Below, piece after piece: positions 1-7,661 of a DNA stretch of 64,000 nucleotides (the stretch's first letter is position 1; each line of letters opens with the position of its first letter). Position numbers and translations under genes: made by a program. The stretch is from NCBI GenBank assembly GCA_905234645.1, contig CAJOIS010000003.1, positions 1 through 64,000 on the forward strand. The letters run 5' to 3'. Below the pieces are notes generated by a model. That model was not told the origin of the DNA and ran no database searches. It saw only the letters and a program-made list of their open reading frames with translations. The stretch is from an uncultured Bacteroidales bacterium (lineage in GTDB: Bacteria > Bacteroidota > Bacteroidia > Bacteroidales > F082).

Positions 1-1
1 C

Positions 2-178
2 AAACCCAAAGACGGCAAGGAAGCTTGGGACGTGTGCCTCAAGATGCGTGACCTCGGCCTGCTGGCCAAGCCCACCCATCAGCACATCATCCGCTTCGCT
101 CCGCCCTTGGTCATCACCGAAGCCGAGCTCCGCGAAGCCATCGAAATCATCAAGAAGGCTATCGCCTCGTTTGAATGA
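2..178 (+). CDS. rocD: Ornithine aminotransferase, C-terminal end (partial)
   Basis: Only the last 58 codons are present; the gene starts before the window. The visible residues ([18 protein letters not shown], then [14 protein letters not shown]) match the C-terminal small domain of class III PLP-dependent ornithine-oxo-acid transaminase, which converts ornithine and 2-oxoglutarate to glutamate semialdehyde and glutamate in the cytosol. The PLP lysine and most of the fold lie outside the window, so another class III aminotransferase cannot be fully excluded, but the IRFAPPL segment is typical of RocD. A strong hairpin follows the stop codon. Confidence 0.8.
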   Translation, partial: KPKDGKEAWDVCLKMRDLGLLAKPTHQHIIRFAPPLVITEAELREAIEIIKKAIASFE

Positions 179-199
179 TTGAGCTGAAGTGTAAAAGAA

Positions 200-229
200 A
201 AGCCCGCCAGAAACCTGGCGGGCTTATTT
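200..229 (+). terminator. Rho-independent terminator after rocD
   Basis: Perfect 11-bp stem (200-210 with 215-225) and a 4-nt loop, followed by a short T-rich tract. It sits 21 nt after the aminotransferase stop codon and ends just before the next gene. Confidence 0.75.
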
Positions 230-236
230 GAACAAT

Positions 237-1898
237 ATGCCGAATCGATTGCGCATCATAGCTCTGGCTCTTGTCGTCTTCGTTCTCATGGGTTGTCATC
301 GTGAGGCGGAGTCGGTGGAGCATGCAGCCTTGCCCTCGCTGCATGTCACCATGACTTCTCTGCAGTTGGACTCCATCTTGGCGGACCGTGACAACAAAGT
401 TTCGGCGTATGCCTTGCTCACTGATGCTGAAGGCGACACCCTCTTTAAAGGCAACCTTGCCCATATCAAGACGCGTGGCAATACCTCTTTTGAAGAGGAC
501 AAGAAGCCATTCACTATAAAGTTTTCAAAAAAACAGGCTTTTTTGAGCCTTAATAGGGCCAAAACCTTTGTCCTTTTGGCCAATGCCCGTGACGAGAGCC
601 ATATCCGCAATGCCATTGCTTTTGACTTGGCTCGAGCCATGGGAATTCCCGCTCCGCGCTATTCTTATCTTTCCCTTTATATCAACGACACCTATTGGGG
701 CTTGTACCAAATTACCAACAAAATCGATGTGGGCAAGGATGCCCTTGATATCACTGATCTTGACAAACGCAATGAACGGTGTAACCCGAAGCCCTTGAAT
801 GAATATGAATGGTATGGCTCTGGAAGAAAAAACCAGCTGATTCAGCGCATGGGTGTTTTGCTTGACAATGACCCTGACGACATCACTGGCGGTTATCTGC
901 TTGATAATACAGGCCCTTATCCTCCCTATCAAAGAAGCCTTAGCGGATTTATTTCGAATGCTGAAGATCACATCAGAATTCTTTCACCGGAATACGCCTC
1001 GCCAAGGGAAGTGGATTATATCTCTAGACTTTACAACGAAATGGAGAGCGCCGTTTTGGCTTCCGACGGGATATGTCCCACAACGGGTCTGCATTATTCC
1101 GAATATATGGATGTGGAATCCTTTGCCCGCTATTACCTTCTGAACGAACTGCTGTTTAATTGGGATGGCGGTTGGTCAAGCTTCTATATGTATAAAGACT
1201 CCGATGTCAACGACCCGAAGTTTTATGCCGGTCCGGCGTGGGACTTCGACAGAACGCTTGCTAACATTCATAATGAAACGTCTATTGTCTATCCTAATGA
1301 GTTGTTCGTTTGTGAAAGGAGAGGGAAAACCGGTCTTTGCTCTTCTGGAGGTTTGCTCTATTATCTATGCCAACATGAAGATTTTCAACAAGTGGTCACC
1401 GACTGCTACCTGAATGGAGTCAGCGAGGCTTGTCATGAGTATCTCGAGGCTCATCCCTTCGACAGTCTTGCCGCCTTGCTCTCCCATGAAGCGGATCGGG
1501 ATAATGCCGCATACAAAAGCCGTCGTAGCGTCGACTATGCGACGGCCACAAAGCGGGTGACGGATTTTTTGCGCGATAGAGTAGCGTTTTTTGACCGCTA
1601 CTATTCTACCATGGGAAAAGGACACGTGCTCGTCTCATATGAATGGAGATACCAGAGAAACTTGACGTTTTGTTATCCCTTGGGTGAGCCTGTCAATGCG
1701 CCACAATTGAAGAAAGTGGTGTACAATCACGATCCAGTTTACTCAATGTATTATCCGGGAACGGACTCTATTGTTCCTGACGGTACGGTGTTTCAATCGC
1801 CTCAGAAACTGGAATTGCGCAAACGCGAGCCCACCCATCAGGAGGTACAGTATCGTCGTATCAGGAAAAAACTTGCGAAGATAGGCCTTGATTTCTAA
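237..1898 (+). CDS. CotH kinase family lipoprotein
   Basis: 553 residues. The ATG at 237 is preferred to an in-frame TTG at 228 because the TTG lies in the upstream terminator and the ATG gives a clean lipoprotein signal (VFVLMGC, Cys20). The body carries CotH signatures: NARDESHIRNAIAFDLA, YINDTYWGLYQITNKID and, near residue 335, GPAWDFDRTLAN, whose aspartates are the metal/catalytic residues of this atypical protein-kinase fold. CotH proteins of spores phosphorylate coat proteins; in Bacteroidota the substrates of the surface-anchored homologues are unknown. The 3' end overlaps the convergent dus gene by 38 bp. Confidence 0.85.
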   Translation: MPNRLRIIALALVVFVLMGCHREAESVEHAALPSLHVTMTSLQLDSILADRDNKVSAYALLTDAEGDTLFKGNLAHIKTRGNTSFEEDKKPFTIKFSKKQAFLSLNRAKTFVLLANARDESHIRNAIAFDLARAMGIPAPRYSYLSLYINDTYWGLYQITNKIDVGKDALDITDLDKRNERCNPKPLNEYEWYGSGRKNQLIQRMGVLLDNDPDDITGGYLLDNTGPYPPYQRSLSGFISNAEDHIRILSPEYASPREVDYISRLYNEMESAVLASDGICPTTGLHYSEYMDVESFARYYLLNELLFNWDGGWSSFYMYKDSDVNDPKFYAGPAWDFDRTLANIHNETSIVYPNELFVCERRGKTGLCSSGGLLYYLCQHEDFQQVVTDCYLNGVSEACHEYLEAHPFDSLAALLSHEADRDNAAYKSRRSVDYATATKRVTDFLRDRVAFFDRYYSTMGKGHVLVSYEWRYQRNLTFCYPLGEPVNAPQLKKVVYNHDPVYSMYYPGTDSIVPDGTVFQSPQKLELRKREPTHQEVQYRRIRKKLAKIGLDF

Positions 1899-2886
1899 AA
1901 ATCTCCTCTACGGCCTCTTCATATTCCTTCAAAGCATTAATTTTCTTGATTTTTCGCCAAACCACTTGCGGTTCCTCGAAGCTGTTCATCAAATAAGACC
2001 ATAATTCTTTCATGCGTCCCAATACTTTTGGGCTGCCTCCCGCATGGCGAAGTCTGTCTTCGTATAGGTCGAGGAGGTAATTGTGCAGACGTTCGGTCCT
2101 CGTCATTGCGAGCGAAGCGTGGCAATCCAGTGTGTTGGTCTGGATTGCTTCGTCGTTCCTCCTCGCAATGACGGAGGCCTTGATGTCCTCCGCCAAAAAC
2201 GGATTCGCCAAAATGCCTCGTCCTAGCATAAACTGGTTCACCGGCCGCACCGCCTCGCTGATGCGCTTGAAACTGTCAACGGAGAAGATATCCCCATTAT
2301 ACACCAGAGGCGCATTAATATAAGGTATTAATGCCGCAAACCGTTCCACGTCGGCCTCACCTTTATACAGTTGTTTCCCGATGCGTGGGTGAATGATTAA
2401 TTCACTTAATGGAAACTTGTTGAAAACCGGAATAATGGCGTCAATCTCGTCAGGACTGAAATACCCCAAACGGCATTTCACGCTGAACTTGACATCTATT
2501 TCCTCAAATACCCTATCCAGCATTGTCTCCACCTTGTCGGGATAGGGGAGGAGTCCGCTGCCGCGTTTCTTGTTGGCTACTCTTGGAAACGGACACCCCA
2601 TATTGAGGTTGATTTCCTTGTATTCCAGTTCCTTGCACTGCTTGGCGAAACGCAGGATCTCCTCCGCGTCGGTGCTAAGAATCTGTGGTGTGAGTGTCTC
2701 CACGTCATTGAAACGTGGGTCGATCTCCTCGCCTTGCAGGTTCTTGGCATGCTCTTCTTTGTGGATGCCCGTGAAGAAGGGTGTGTAAAATTTATCAATG
2801 CCGTTAAAATGCCGTTTGAAGACATTCCTAAACGGTGCATCGGTGATGCCTTGGAAGGGGCCCAGCGAAAGCCTTATGTCGCTCAT
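1861..2886 (-). CDS. dus: tRNA-dihydrouridine synthase with in-frame repeat insertion
   Basis: 341 residues of the Dus TIM-barrel flavoprotein family, which reduces uridines in the tRNA D-loop with NADPH. Visible marks: the N-terminal GPFQGITDAPFRNVF, the active-site loop NMGCPFPRV with Cys98 as the general acid, KCRLGY at about 138, and IHPRIGKQLYKG. The start at 2886 (MSDIRLSLG) overlaps the lnt stop codon as ATGA, so translation is probably coupled to lnt. Residues 238-264 (VIARRNDEAIQ through DCHASLAMT) are the translation of a palindromic repeat inserted in frame between the barrel and the helical C-terminal domain. Without it the length is about 314, normal for the family. Confidence 0.9.
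   Translation of the reverse strand: MSDIRLSLGPFQGITDAPFRNVFKRHFNGIDKFYTPFFTGIHKEEHAKNLQGEEIDPRFNDVETLTPQILSTDAEEILRFAKQCKELEYKEINLNMGCPFPRVANKKRGSGLLPYPDKVETMLDRVFEEIDVKFSVKCRLGYFSPDEIDAIIPVFNKFPLSELIIHPRIGKQLYKGEADVERFAALIPYINAPLVYNGDIFSVDSFKRISEAVRPVNQFMLGRGILANPFLAEDIKASVIARRNDEAIQTNTLDCHASLAMTRTERLHNYLLDLYEDRLRHAGGSPKVLGRMKELWSYLMNSFEEPQVVWRKIKKINALKEYEEAVEEIFRNQGLSSQVFS
2098..2177. repeat. Interspersed palindromic repeat inside dus
   Basis: About 80 bp. The left arm contains CGTCATTGCGAGCGAAGC and the right arm GCTTCGTCGTTCC followed by CTCGCAATGACG, so the ends are inverted copies around a short centre at 2131-2141. From general knowledge, this CGTCATTGCGAG-type element is a common dispersed repeat in Bacteroidota and other genomes; here it is read through in frame by dus. 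Confidence 0.8.
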
Positions 2887-4550
2887 TTTTTCTTGGACTT
2901 CTTGGTTTTGACGGGCTTTCCCCCAGCTTGATTCCAACGGATGATGCTAAAGGCCACCCAGGCGATGAGGCCTACAAAAGTCAGGTAGACGGCGATGCGG
3001 CTGAGGTAGTCGCCGTGTTTGGCATAGAAAGTCACTTTGTCGTTGGCTTTCAAGGTCTCGCGGATGGCGTCGGGTACCCAATAGTGGGTCTGTTGCAGCA
3101 CATCACCGCGCTGGTTGATGAAGCCCGAGCGACCCGTGTTGGCTGAGCGGGCCACGCAACGACGGTTCTCGATGGCGCGCAGCTTCGAGAATTCAAAGTG
3201 CTGACGATAACCGGGCGTATGTCCCCACCAGCCGTCATTGGTGATGACGAAGAGCAGGTCGGCGCCTTTCTTGCAGAAAGTGCTGACATACGCTCCAAAA
3301 GCCGACTCGTAGCAGATAGCAGCGCCAATCTTGTGGTCGCCGTAGGCCATCACTTTGGCTTCAGGGTCGCCTTTCAAGGTGCCGCGTGCGATGCCCATGG
3401 TGAGACTGAAGTTGCGCAAGAAGCCCATCCACTCAGGGATGGCTTCCACCGCTGGGGTGAGCTGCGATTTATTACGGTGTTGCAAATTGTCGCTGCCGAT
3501 GAGCAGGGCGGAGTTGTGGCAATAATAATACCTGTCGGTGTTGCCGATTTGGCGCGCCGGGAAGTCGTCTTCCATGCCTTGTGGCACCCATTCATAGGTG
3601 GTGCCACCGATGACAAAGGCCATCTGCGGGAATCGCTGGACGTATTCGCGGAGCTGTTGCAAGGCATTCGCCTTGTCGGTCTCGTGCAGCCAGATGCCCT
3701 CTTGGATGGCTGACTCACTGCTGACAACGAACCGCGTTTTGGGTGTAATCAAAGGCAGTGATAAATTGATGTTGTTCTGAATCACTTGGTCGTAGAACTG
3801 CTTGTCGAACTGCTCGTTCCAAGGGTCGCAATTCTGCTGCACGACGATGACCTCGGTGTCGGCACCCTGTTCTTCATAGTGCTTGTAGATATGAGTGCTG
3901 ACAAAGATAGGGACGAGAAGAATCACCGCTTCGGCTCCTAAATTAATAAGTATAGGCTTTGTCTCTTTTGACTTGAAGTGTAGGATGATATTGGTAATCA
4001 ATACGTTGACAAGAAGGATCCATAGTGTTCCGCCGGCCACACCCGTGTATTCGTACCATTGTATCCATTCGTGTTGGGTGGAGAACGCATTGCCGAGGTT
4101 GAGCCACGGCCATTTGATGGACCAAAGGTACGTGAGGTATTCAAAGGCCATCCAGTAGGGGATGAGGACGAAGTTGCCCCAAGGTTTGTTGCACACCTTT
4201 TTTTTCGTGAGGTGGAACATAAAAAACACGGTGGCCATAAACAAGGCATTCAGTATCCATGCCAATGTGGCAGCAGGGGTTGCGTTCCACACCCACCAGG
4301 TCGTGGCTACGTTCCAAATGAAGAAAGCGAGGAATGACAGCCAGAGTACGCTTCCTTTTTCGCCTTGTGCGATGCGATTTTCAAGCAACAGCAAAGGCAC
4401 AAAGCCTATGAATGCCAATGGCGCAACGCCCCATGTAGGCCACGCCGCGGTGAGCAGCCCCCCGCTGATTATTGCCAATACTATCCTACGGCCTCTGCCG
4501 TCCCGCGTCCCGTGTCCAGCCGTATCATGTCTTTTTTTGGTCTTATTCAT
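2883..4550 (-). CDS. lnt: Apolipoprotein N-acyltransferase
   Basis: 555 residues. This inner-membrane enzyme adds the third acyl chain to lipoprotein N-termini, which fits the many lipoproteins encoded around it. An N-terminal block of about six hydrophobic segments (residues 22-220) is followed by a nitrilase-like periplasmic domain with the expected catalytic triad: Glu279 (SSES), Lys361 (RNKSQLTP) and Cys413 (AAICYESAFGA). A last membrane segment lies near the C-terminus, ahead of a Lys-rich tail. The start at 4550 (MNKTKKRHD) was chosen because the longer frame has no Lnt-like sequence. Divergent from the HprK-like operon, with a perfect -7 element TACCTTTG on this strand at 4573-4580. 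Confidence 0.92.
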   Translation of the reverse strand: MNKTKKRHDTAGHGTRDGRGRRIVLAIISGGLLTAAWPTWGVAPLAFIGFVPLLLLENRIAQGEKGSVLWLSFLAFFIWNVATTWWVWNATPAATLAWILNALFMATVFFMFHLTKKKVCNKPWGNFVLIPYWMAFEYLTYLWSIKWPWLNLGNAFSTQHEWIQWYEYTGVAGGTLWILLVNVLITNIILHFKSKETKPILINLGAEAVILLVPIFVSTHIYKHYEEQGADTEVIVVQQNCDPWNEQFDKQFYDQVIQNNINLSLPLITPKTRFVVSSESAIQEGIWLHETDKANALQQLREYVQRFPQMAFVIGGTTYEWVPQGMEDDFPARQIGNTDRYYYCHNSALLIGSDNLQHRNKSQLTPAVEAIPEWMGFLRNFSLTMGIARGTLKGDPEAKVMAYGDHKIGAAICYESAFGAYVSTFCKKGADLLFVITNDGWWGHTPGYRQHFEFSKLRAIENRRCVARSANTGRSGFINQRGDVLQQTHYWVPDAIRETLKANDKVTFYAKHGDYLSRIAVYLTFVGLIAWVAFSIIRWNQAGGKPVKTKKSKKK

Positions 4551-4572
4551 GCCGAATTCTAGAAAAACTGGG

Positions 4573-4606
4573 CAAAGGTACGATTTTTTGCCTATCTTTG
4601 CGCAAA
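4573..4606 (-). promoter_or_regulatory. Promoter for lnt-dus
   Basis: On the minus strand TACCTTTG (4573-4580) matches the Bacteroidota -7 consensus TAnnTTTG exactly, with a TTTG (-33) at 4603-4606 after a 22-nt spacer. It is back to back with the promoter of the plus-strand operon. Confidence 0.6.
4593..4600 (+). promoter_or_regulatory. Promoter (-7 element) of the HprK-like/PqqD operon
   Basis: TATCTTTG fits TAnnTTTG exactly and lies 16 nt before the ATG at 4617, implying a very short leader. No clear TTTG is seen at the -33 distance. Confidence 0.5.
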
Positions 4607-4616
4607 TTTTAATCCG

Positions 4617-5486
4617 ATGAAGAGAACGTACCAAGTGGCGGGTCATAAGTTCAGCGTGGTTATGCCCGATGGCGACAGGGCTTGGAAGGAGATGTGTCCT
4701 TACGAACCTTTTGCCTGTGAAGACGTTGGCGACTGCCTCTTTACGGCAGAGATGATTGATGCGATGCTTGATACTTCCACAAAACAAAAGATTATGGTCA
4801 GTTGCGAAGCTTCCGACGAGCCTCGCATCGAGTTGTATGAGTGGGAAGGAAAATGGCTTTTGGAAATGGCTCCTGCGCTGGAAGCTCCGGTTAGGGTCTC
4901 TCTCATTACCGACAAGGCGTTCGAGAGGGCTCATTTTCGGGTGCTTGGCAGCATGCGTTTCTCCATCGGTACGGTGCTGATGTTGATGTACGCCTTTGCA
5001 ACGGCCCAAAAGAATACGCTGCTGATGCATTCCTCCGTGACGGTGAAAGACGGCAAGGCTTATCTCTTCTTAGGCAAGAGCGGCACGGGCAAGAGTACCC
5101 ACAGCCAGTTGTGGATCAATAATATAGAAGGCTGTGAGCTGCTCAACGACGACAATCCAGTGCTTCGTGTAGAAGACAATGGCGAGGTGCGTGTCTACGG
5201 CTCGCCTTGGAGCGGCAAGACGCCTTGCTATCGCAATCTCGATTACCCCGTAGGGGCTATTGTCGACCTACATCAGGCCAAGAAGAATGCCATTAGGAGG
5301 ATGACGATGCTGGAGGCTTATGTGGCTATGTGCGTCTCTTTCTCGGGCTATCGCTTCATCAAGGAGATGGCCGACGGGCTTCATGCCACCAATGAGAAAA
5401 TTGTTGGCACAGTACCCTGTTATTCATTGGACTGCCTGCCTAATGCGGAGGCAGCCTGGTTGTGCCATAAAACCGTCTCGCAGTAA
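4617..5486 (+). CDS. HPr-kinase-like / PEPCK-fold ATPase
   Basis: 289 residues. The C-terminal half resembles the HPr kinase/phosphorylase catalytic domain: LLMHSS at about 136, a P-loop GKSGTGKST (153-161), LLNDDNPVL (175-183) at the position of the HprK metal-binding acidic pair, and GSPWSGK (195-201). The N-terminal 130 residues do not resemble classical HprK, and no HPr protein is encoded nearby. Such stand-alone HprK-like kinases accompany PqqD-like proteins and nucleotidyltransferases, and in some Firmicutes lasso-peptide clusters they phosphorylate the peptide. First gene of a tight operon; its stop overlaps the next start (TAATG). Confidence 0.75.
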   Translation: MKRTYQVAGHKFSVVMPDGDRAWKEMCPYEPFACEDVGDCLFTAEMIDAMLDTSTKQKIMVSCEASDEPRIELYEWEGKWLLEMAPALEAPVRVSLITDKAFERAHFRVLGSMRFSIGTVLMLMYAFATAQKNTLLMHSSVTVKDGKAYLFLGKSGTGKSTHSQLWINNIEGCELLNDDNPVLRVEDNGEVRVYGSPWSGKTPCYRNLDYPVGAIVDLHQAKKNAIRRMTMLEAYVAMCVSFSGYRFIKEMADGLHATNEKIVGTVPCYSLDCLPNAEAAWLCHKTVSQ

Positions 5487-5935
5487 TGGAGCAGACGGAA
5501 GCGTCGGCATATAGGGGTTTGGAGCTTCTGAAGGACGGTAAGGTGATTGCCATCGTGCCACAAGGTTGCAGTATGCAGCCCTTCATTAAAGGAGGCGAGG
5601 ATACGGTGCGTTTGATGAAACTGGAAAAAGTGGGAGTGGGTGATATCGTTTTGGTGAATTATCACGGCAAATACCTTCTTCACCGTGTTTATGCAGTTGA
5701 TGGTGAATGGGTGACCACGATGGGCGACGGCAACCTCAAAGGTGTTGAGCGGTTTAAGGAGGCGGAAGTTTTGGGAACCGTAGTTGAGATTGTCCATAAG
5801 GGCCGTCGGCGCAAACCGTCCAAGGGCTGGCTGTGGCGCAAGTTGCTTCCCGTCAGATGGCTTCCGTTGAAGCTGTATCGTAAATGGTACAAATGGAGGG
5901 GCTCTTCAAAGAAACAAACATCAGAAAGACAATAA
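5486..5935 (+). CDS. S24/S26 family signal-peptidase-like protein
   Basis: 149 residues. The fold signature of S26/S24 serine peptidases is visible: GCSMQPFI with nucleophile Ser29, the strand GVGDIVLV (51-57), YLLHRV with His66, and MGDGN (79-83). His in place of the general-base Lys is typical of the SipW/eukaryotic-type Ser-His signal peptidases rather than LepB. There is no N-terminal membrane anchor; the C-terminus is very basic and aromatic (KLYRKWYKWRG) and may bind membrane. Second gene of the HprK-like/PqqD operon with a 1-nt overlap. It may process a leader peptide or protein linked to the cluster; the substrate is unknown. Confidence 0.75.
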   Translation: MEQTEASAYRGLELLKDGKVIAIVPQGCSMQPFIKGGEDTVRLMKLEKVGVGDIVLVNYHGKYLLHRVYAVDGEWVTTMGDGNLKGVERFKEAEVLGTVVEIVHKGRRRKPSKGWLWRKLLPVRWLPLKLYRKWYKWRGSSKKQTSERQ

Positions 5936-5938
5936 GAT

Positions 5939-6208
5939 ATGAAGACTAAAAAAGGTTATAGACTGCGCACTTTGGGCAAGGAATACATCCTGATGGCTGA
6001 AGGGATTGAGGTCGTAGATGCCCATCAGATGATTTCGATGAACGAGACGGCGGCTTTTCTTTGGGAAGCAGTGGAAGGCAAGGACTTTGATGCCGAGACC
6101 TTGGCGCAACTCCTTGTGGATGAATATGGTATCGGACGTGATACGGCCGAGAAAGATGTGGCGGCGTTGCTCCAGACTTGGAAAAAGGCCGATGTCATTG
6201 AGTATTAA
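5939..6208 (+). CDS. PqqD-like protein (RiPP recognition element fold)
   Basis: 89 residues, a normal length for PqqD. The features are strand-rich N-terminal residues YRLRTLGKEYILMAEG, the motif ISMNETAAFLWEAVEG (about 32-47), and a winged-helix half with LLVDEYG and the acidic helix ending VAALLQTWKKADVI. In known RiPP pathways this domain binds the leader of the precursor peptide and presents it to modifying enzymes. No radical SAM enzyme or cyclase is adjacent, so its client here is unproven; the small peptide at 7469-7594 is the nearest candidate. It lies 3 nt after the S26-like gene. Confidence 0.85.
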   Translation: MKTKKGYRLRTLGKEYILMAEGIEVVDAHQMISMNETAAFLWEAVEGKDFDAETLAQLLVDEYGIGRDTAEKDVAALLQTWKKADVIEY

Positions 6209-6222
6209 TTAATAAGTGTGTC

Positions 6223-7323
6223 ATGACCCCAGCCGAAAGCCATTATTTCGCCCTGCTCCGTTCCGCGCTATGGGGGAAGCCTGTCGCCATCGAAGGTCCC
6301 GTTGATTGGAACGAAGTGATGCGACTTGCCAAGCATCATGCCAATCAGGCTTTGGTGGGGGACGTGGCTACACAGATGACGACCGACAACCGCCCGACGG
6401 ATGTCATGGTGGGCAAGATGCAGACGGTGATGCGCAACAACCTGTTTGGCCAGATGAAGCTAAAACAGATTTTGGTGTCGGCGGTGCAATTATTGCGTGA
6501 GCACGGCATCGAACCGGTGATTCTCAAGGGATTCGGCTTGGCCTTGCTCTATCCCAATCCGAGCTTGAGGCAGTTTGGCGATATTGACCTCTTTGTGGGC
6601 CTCGACGACTTCCATGAAGCCTGTGACTTGTTGCGTACCTTGCCGGGTGGCTACAACTGGGGCGAGGAGGTGGATTCGGGACATCATTATAACATCGAGT
6701 TTGGCAACTTTCCCATAGAGGTACATCGCCTCAGTGCCGACATTGACGATTCCAAGACAAGGGCCATTTATGAACCTATCGAACGCGATGGTCTGATAGA
6801 GAACCCACACCGCGTCGACCTCGATGGCTTCGAGATTGCCGTTCCGTCCAACGAGTTCCAAGTGTTTTTCACCTTTTACCATGCTTGGCACCATTTCCTG
6901 ACCACGGGAGTGGGGTGGCGGCAGGTAAGCGACGTGGCCATGGCCCTTCATGTCTACCACGGCCAACTCGACCTCGACAAACTGAACCGATGGATTGCCG
7001 CCATGCACCTGATGAAGCCGTGGCAGGCGTTCGGATGGCTGATGGTGAACACTCTGGGCCTGCCCGAAGCTGAAATGCCGTTCTACGACGACCGATGCCA
7101 GCGCACGGCGCAAAAGCTTTTCCGTCGCATCATGGAAACGGGCAACTTCAAGCGCCATACTGGTTCCAAAGCCCCATCAAAAGAACGTCGGTTGCTACAC
7201 AAGATGCATGCGCTCCTAAAAATCTTCATTGATTTCTTCTATCGCGCTCGCGTGTTCCCTGCCAACGCCTTCCGAGAGTTGAAGTCTTCGCTGGGGTATG
7301 CCCTTTCCAAACGAAGAGAGTGA
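6223..7323 (+). CDS. Nucleotidyltransferase family protein (NTP_transf_5-like)
   Basis: 366 residues. The nucleotidyltransferase core is seen as ILKGFGLALLYP (100-111), FGDIDLFV (118-125, aspartates 120 and 122) and IEVHRL (165-170), the three acidic positions expected of a pol-beta-type transferase. The C-terminal half is alpha-helical. This family co-occurs with HprK-like kinases and PqqD proteins in natural-product clusters of several phyla, but its substrate is not established. Last gene of the operon, 14 nt after pqqD-like; a new promoter follows before the peptide gene. Confidence 0.8.
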   Translation: MTPAESHYFALLRSALWGKPVAIEGPVDWNEVMRLAKHHANQALVGDVATQMTTDNRPTDVMVGKMQTVMRNNLFGQMKLKQILVSAVQLLREHGIEPVILKGFGLALLYPNPSLRQFGDIDLFVGLDDFHEACDLLRTLPGGYNWGEEVDSGHHYNIEFGNFPIEVHRLSADIDDSKTRAIYEPIERDGLIENPHRVDLDGFEIAVPSNEFQVFFTFYHAWHHFLTTGVGWRQVSDVAMALHVYHGQLDLDKLNRWIAAMHLMKPWQAFGWLMVNTLGLPEAEMPFYDDRCQRTAQKLFRRIMETGNFKRHTGSKAPSKERRLLHKMHALLKIFIDFFYRARVFPANAFRELKSSLGYALSKRRE

Positions 7324-7359
7324 CAGAAAAACAATTAATTTTGAAAAAAAGCACTTTTT

Positions 7360-7391
7360 TTTGATGCGTATCAATATTTTGTATATTTTTG
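7360..7391 (+). promoter_or_regulatory. Promoter for the small peptide gene
   Basis: TTTG (7360-7363), 20-nt spacer, TATTTTTG (7384-7391): a full Bacteroidota promoter. It lies 37 nt after the nucleotidyltransferase stop and gives a leader of about 70 nt before the peptide ATG at 7469, so the peptide can be expressed independently of the operon. Confidence 0.7.
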
Positions 7392-7468
7392 CAGCCTCAA
7401 AGAGTGTGAAAAGGAAACACGAAAAGAATTTTAAACAACATAAGTCTAACAATCTAAAACTAAACAAA

Positions 7469-7594
7469 ATGAAAAAGATGAACAAAACTTACGAAGCCCC
7501 CGTGGCCGAAGTGATTGAAATGCAAATGCCCGTCGTGGTGATGTCTCCTGCCGGTACTGGCAATGAAATGCAAGAAGAGACGGAGGAACCGTAA
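7469..7594 (+). CDS. 41-residue peptide, candidate modified-peptide precursor
   Basis: Reading from the ATG at 7469, the peptide has a short basic start (MKKMNKTYEAP), a hydrophobic middle (VIEMQMPVVVMSP) and an acidic Gly/Glu-rich end (AGTGNEMQEETEEP). It has no membrane-spanning segment and no Cys. Short proteins beginning MKK..Y..P...VIE are frequent in Bacteroidales and mostly uncharacterised. Support for a real gene: its own promoter, a good start context, and a position between a PqqD-containing operon and a fimbrillin-like gene that begins with nearly the same residues (MRKMNK). Being a substrate of the upstream kinase, peptidase or transferase is inference. Confidence 0.65.
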   Translation: MKKMNKTYEAPVAEVIEMQMPVVVMSPAGTGNEMQEETEEP

Positions 7595-7661
7595 ACTTTA
7601 CCATGGGTTGAATTGAAAAGTTAAGATAGTCAAATAACAAACAAAAAGAAAAAAAGTAAAA

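Noticed and set aside
228..236. TTG at 228 as start of the CotH-family gene
   Set aside because: It lies at the end of the upstream terminator and adds only three residues ahead of a complete lipoprotein signal starting at ATG 237.
4162..4620. 152-codon plus-strand frame ending at the HprK-like start
   Set aside because: Antisense to lnt, which has all three catalytic residues; no domain or promoter supports the alternative.
4617..7594. Complete lasso-peptide cluster
   Set aside because: The macrolactam synthetase (asparagine-synthetase-like) and the B2 transglutaminase-like protease are missing, and the peptide lacks the expected Gly1 plus Asp/Glu8-9 core layout.
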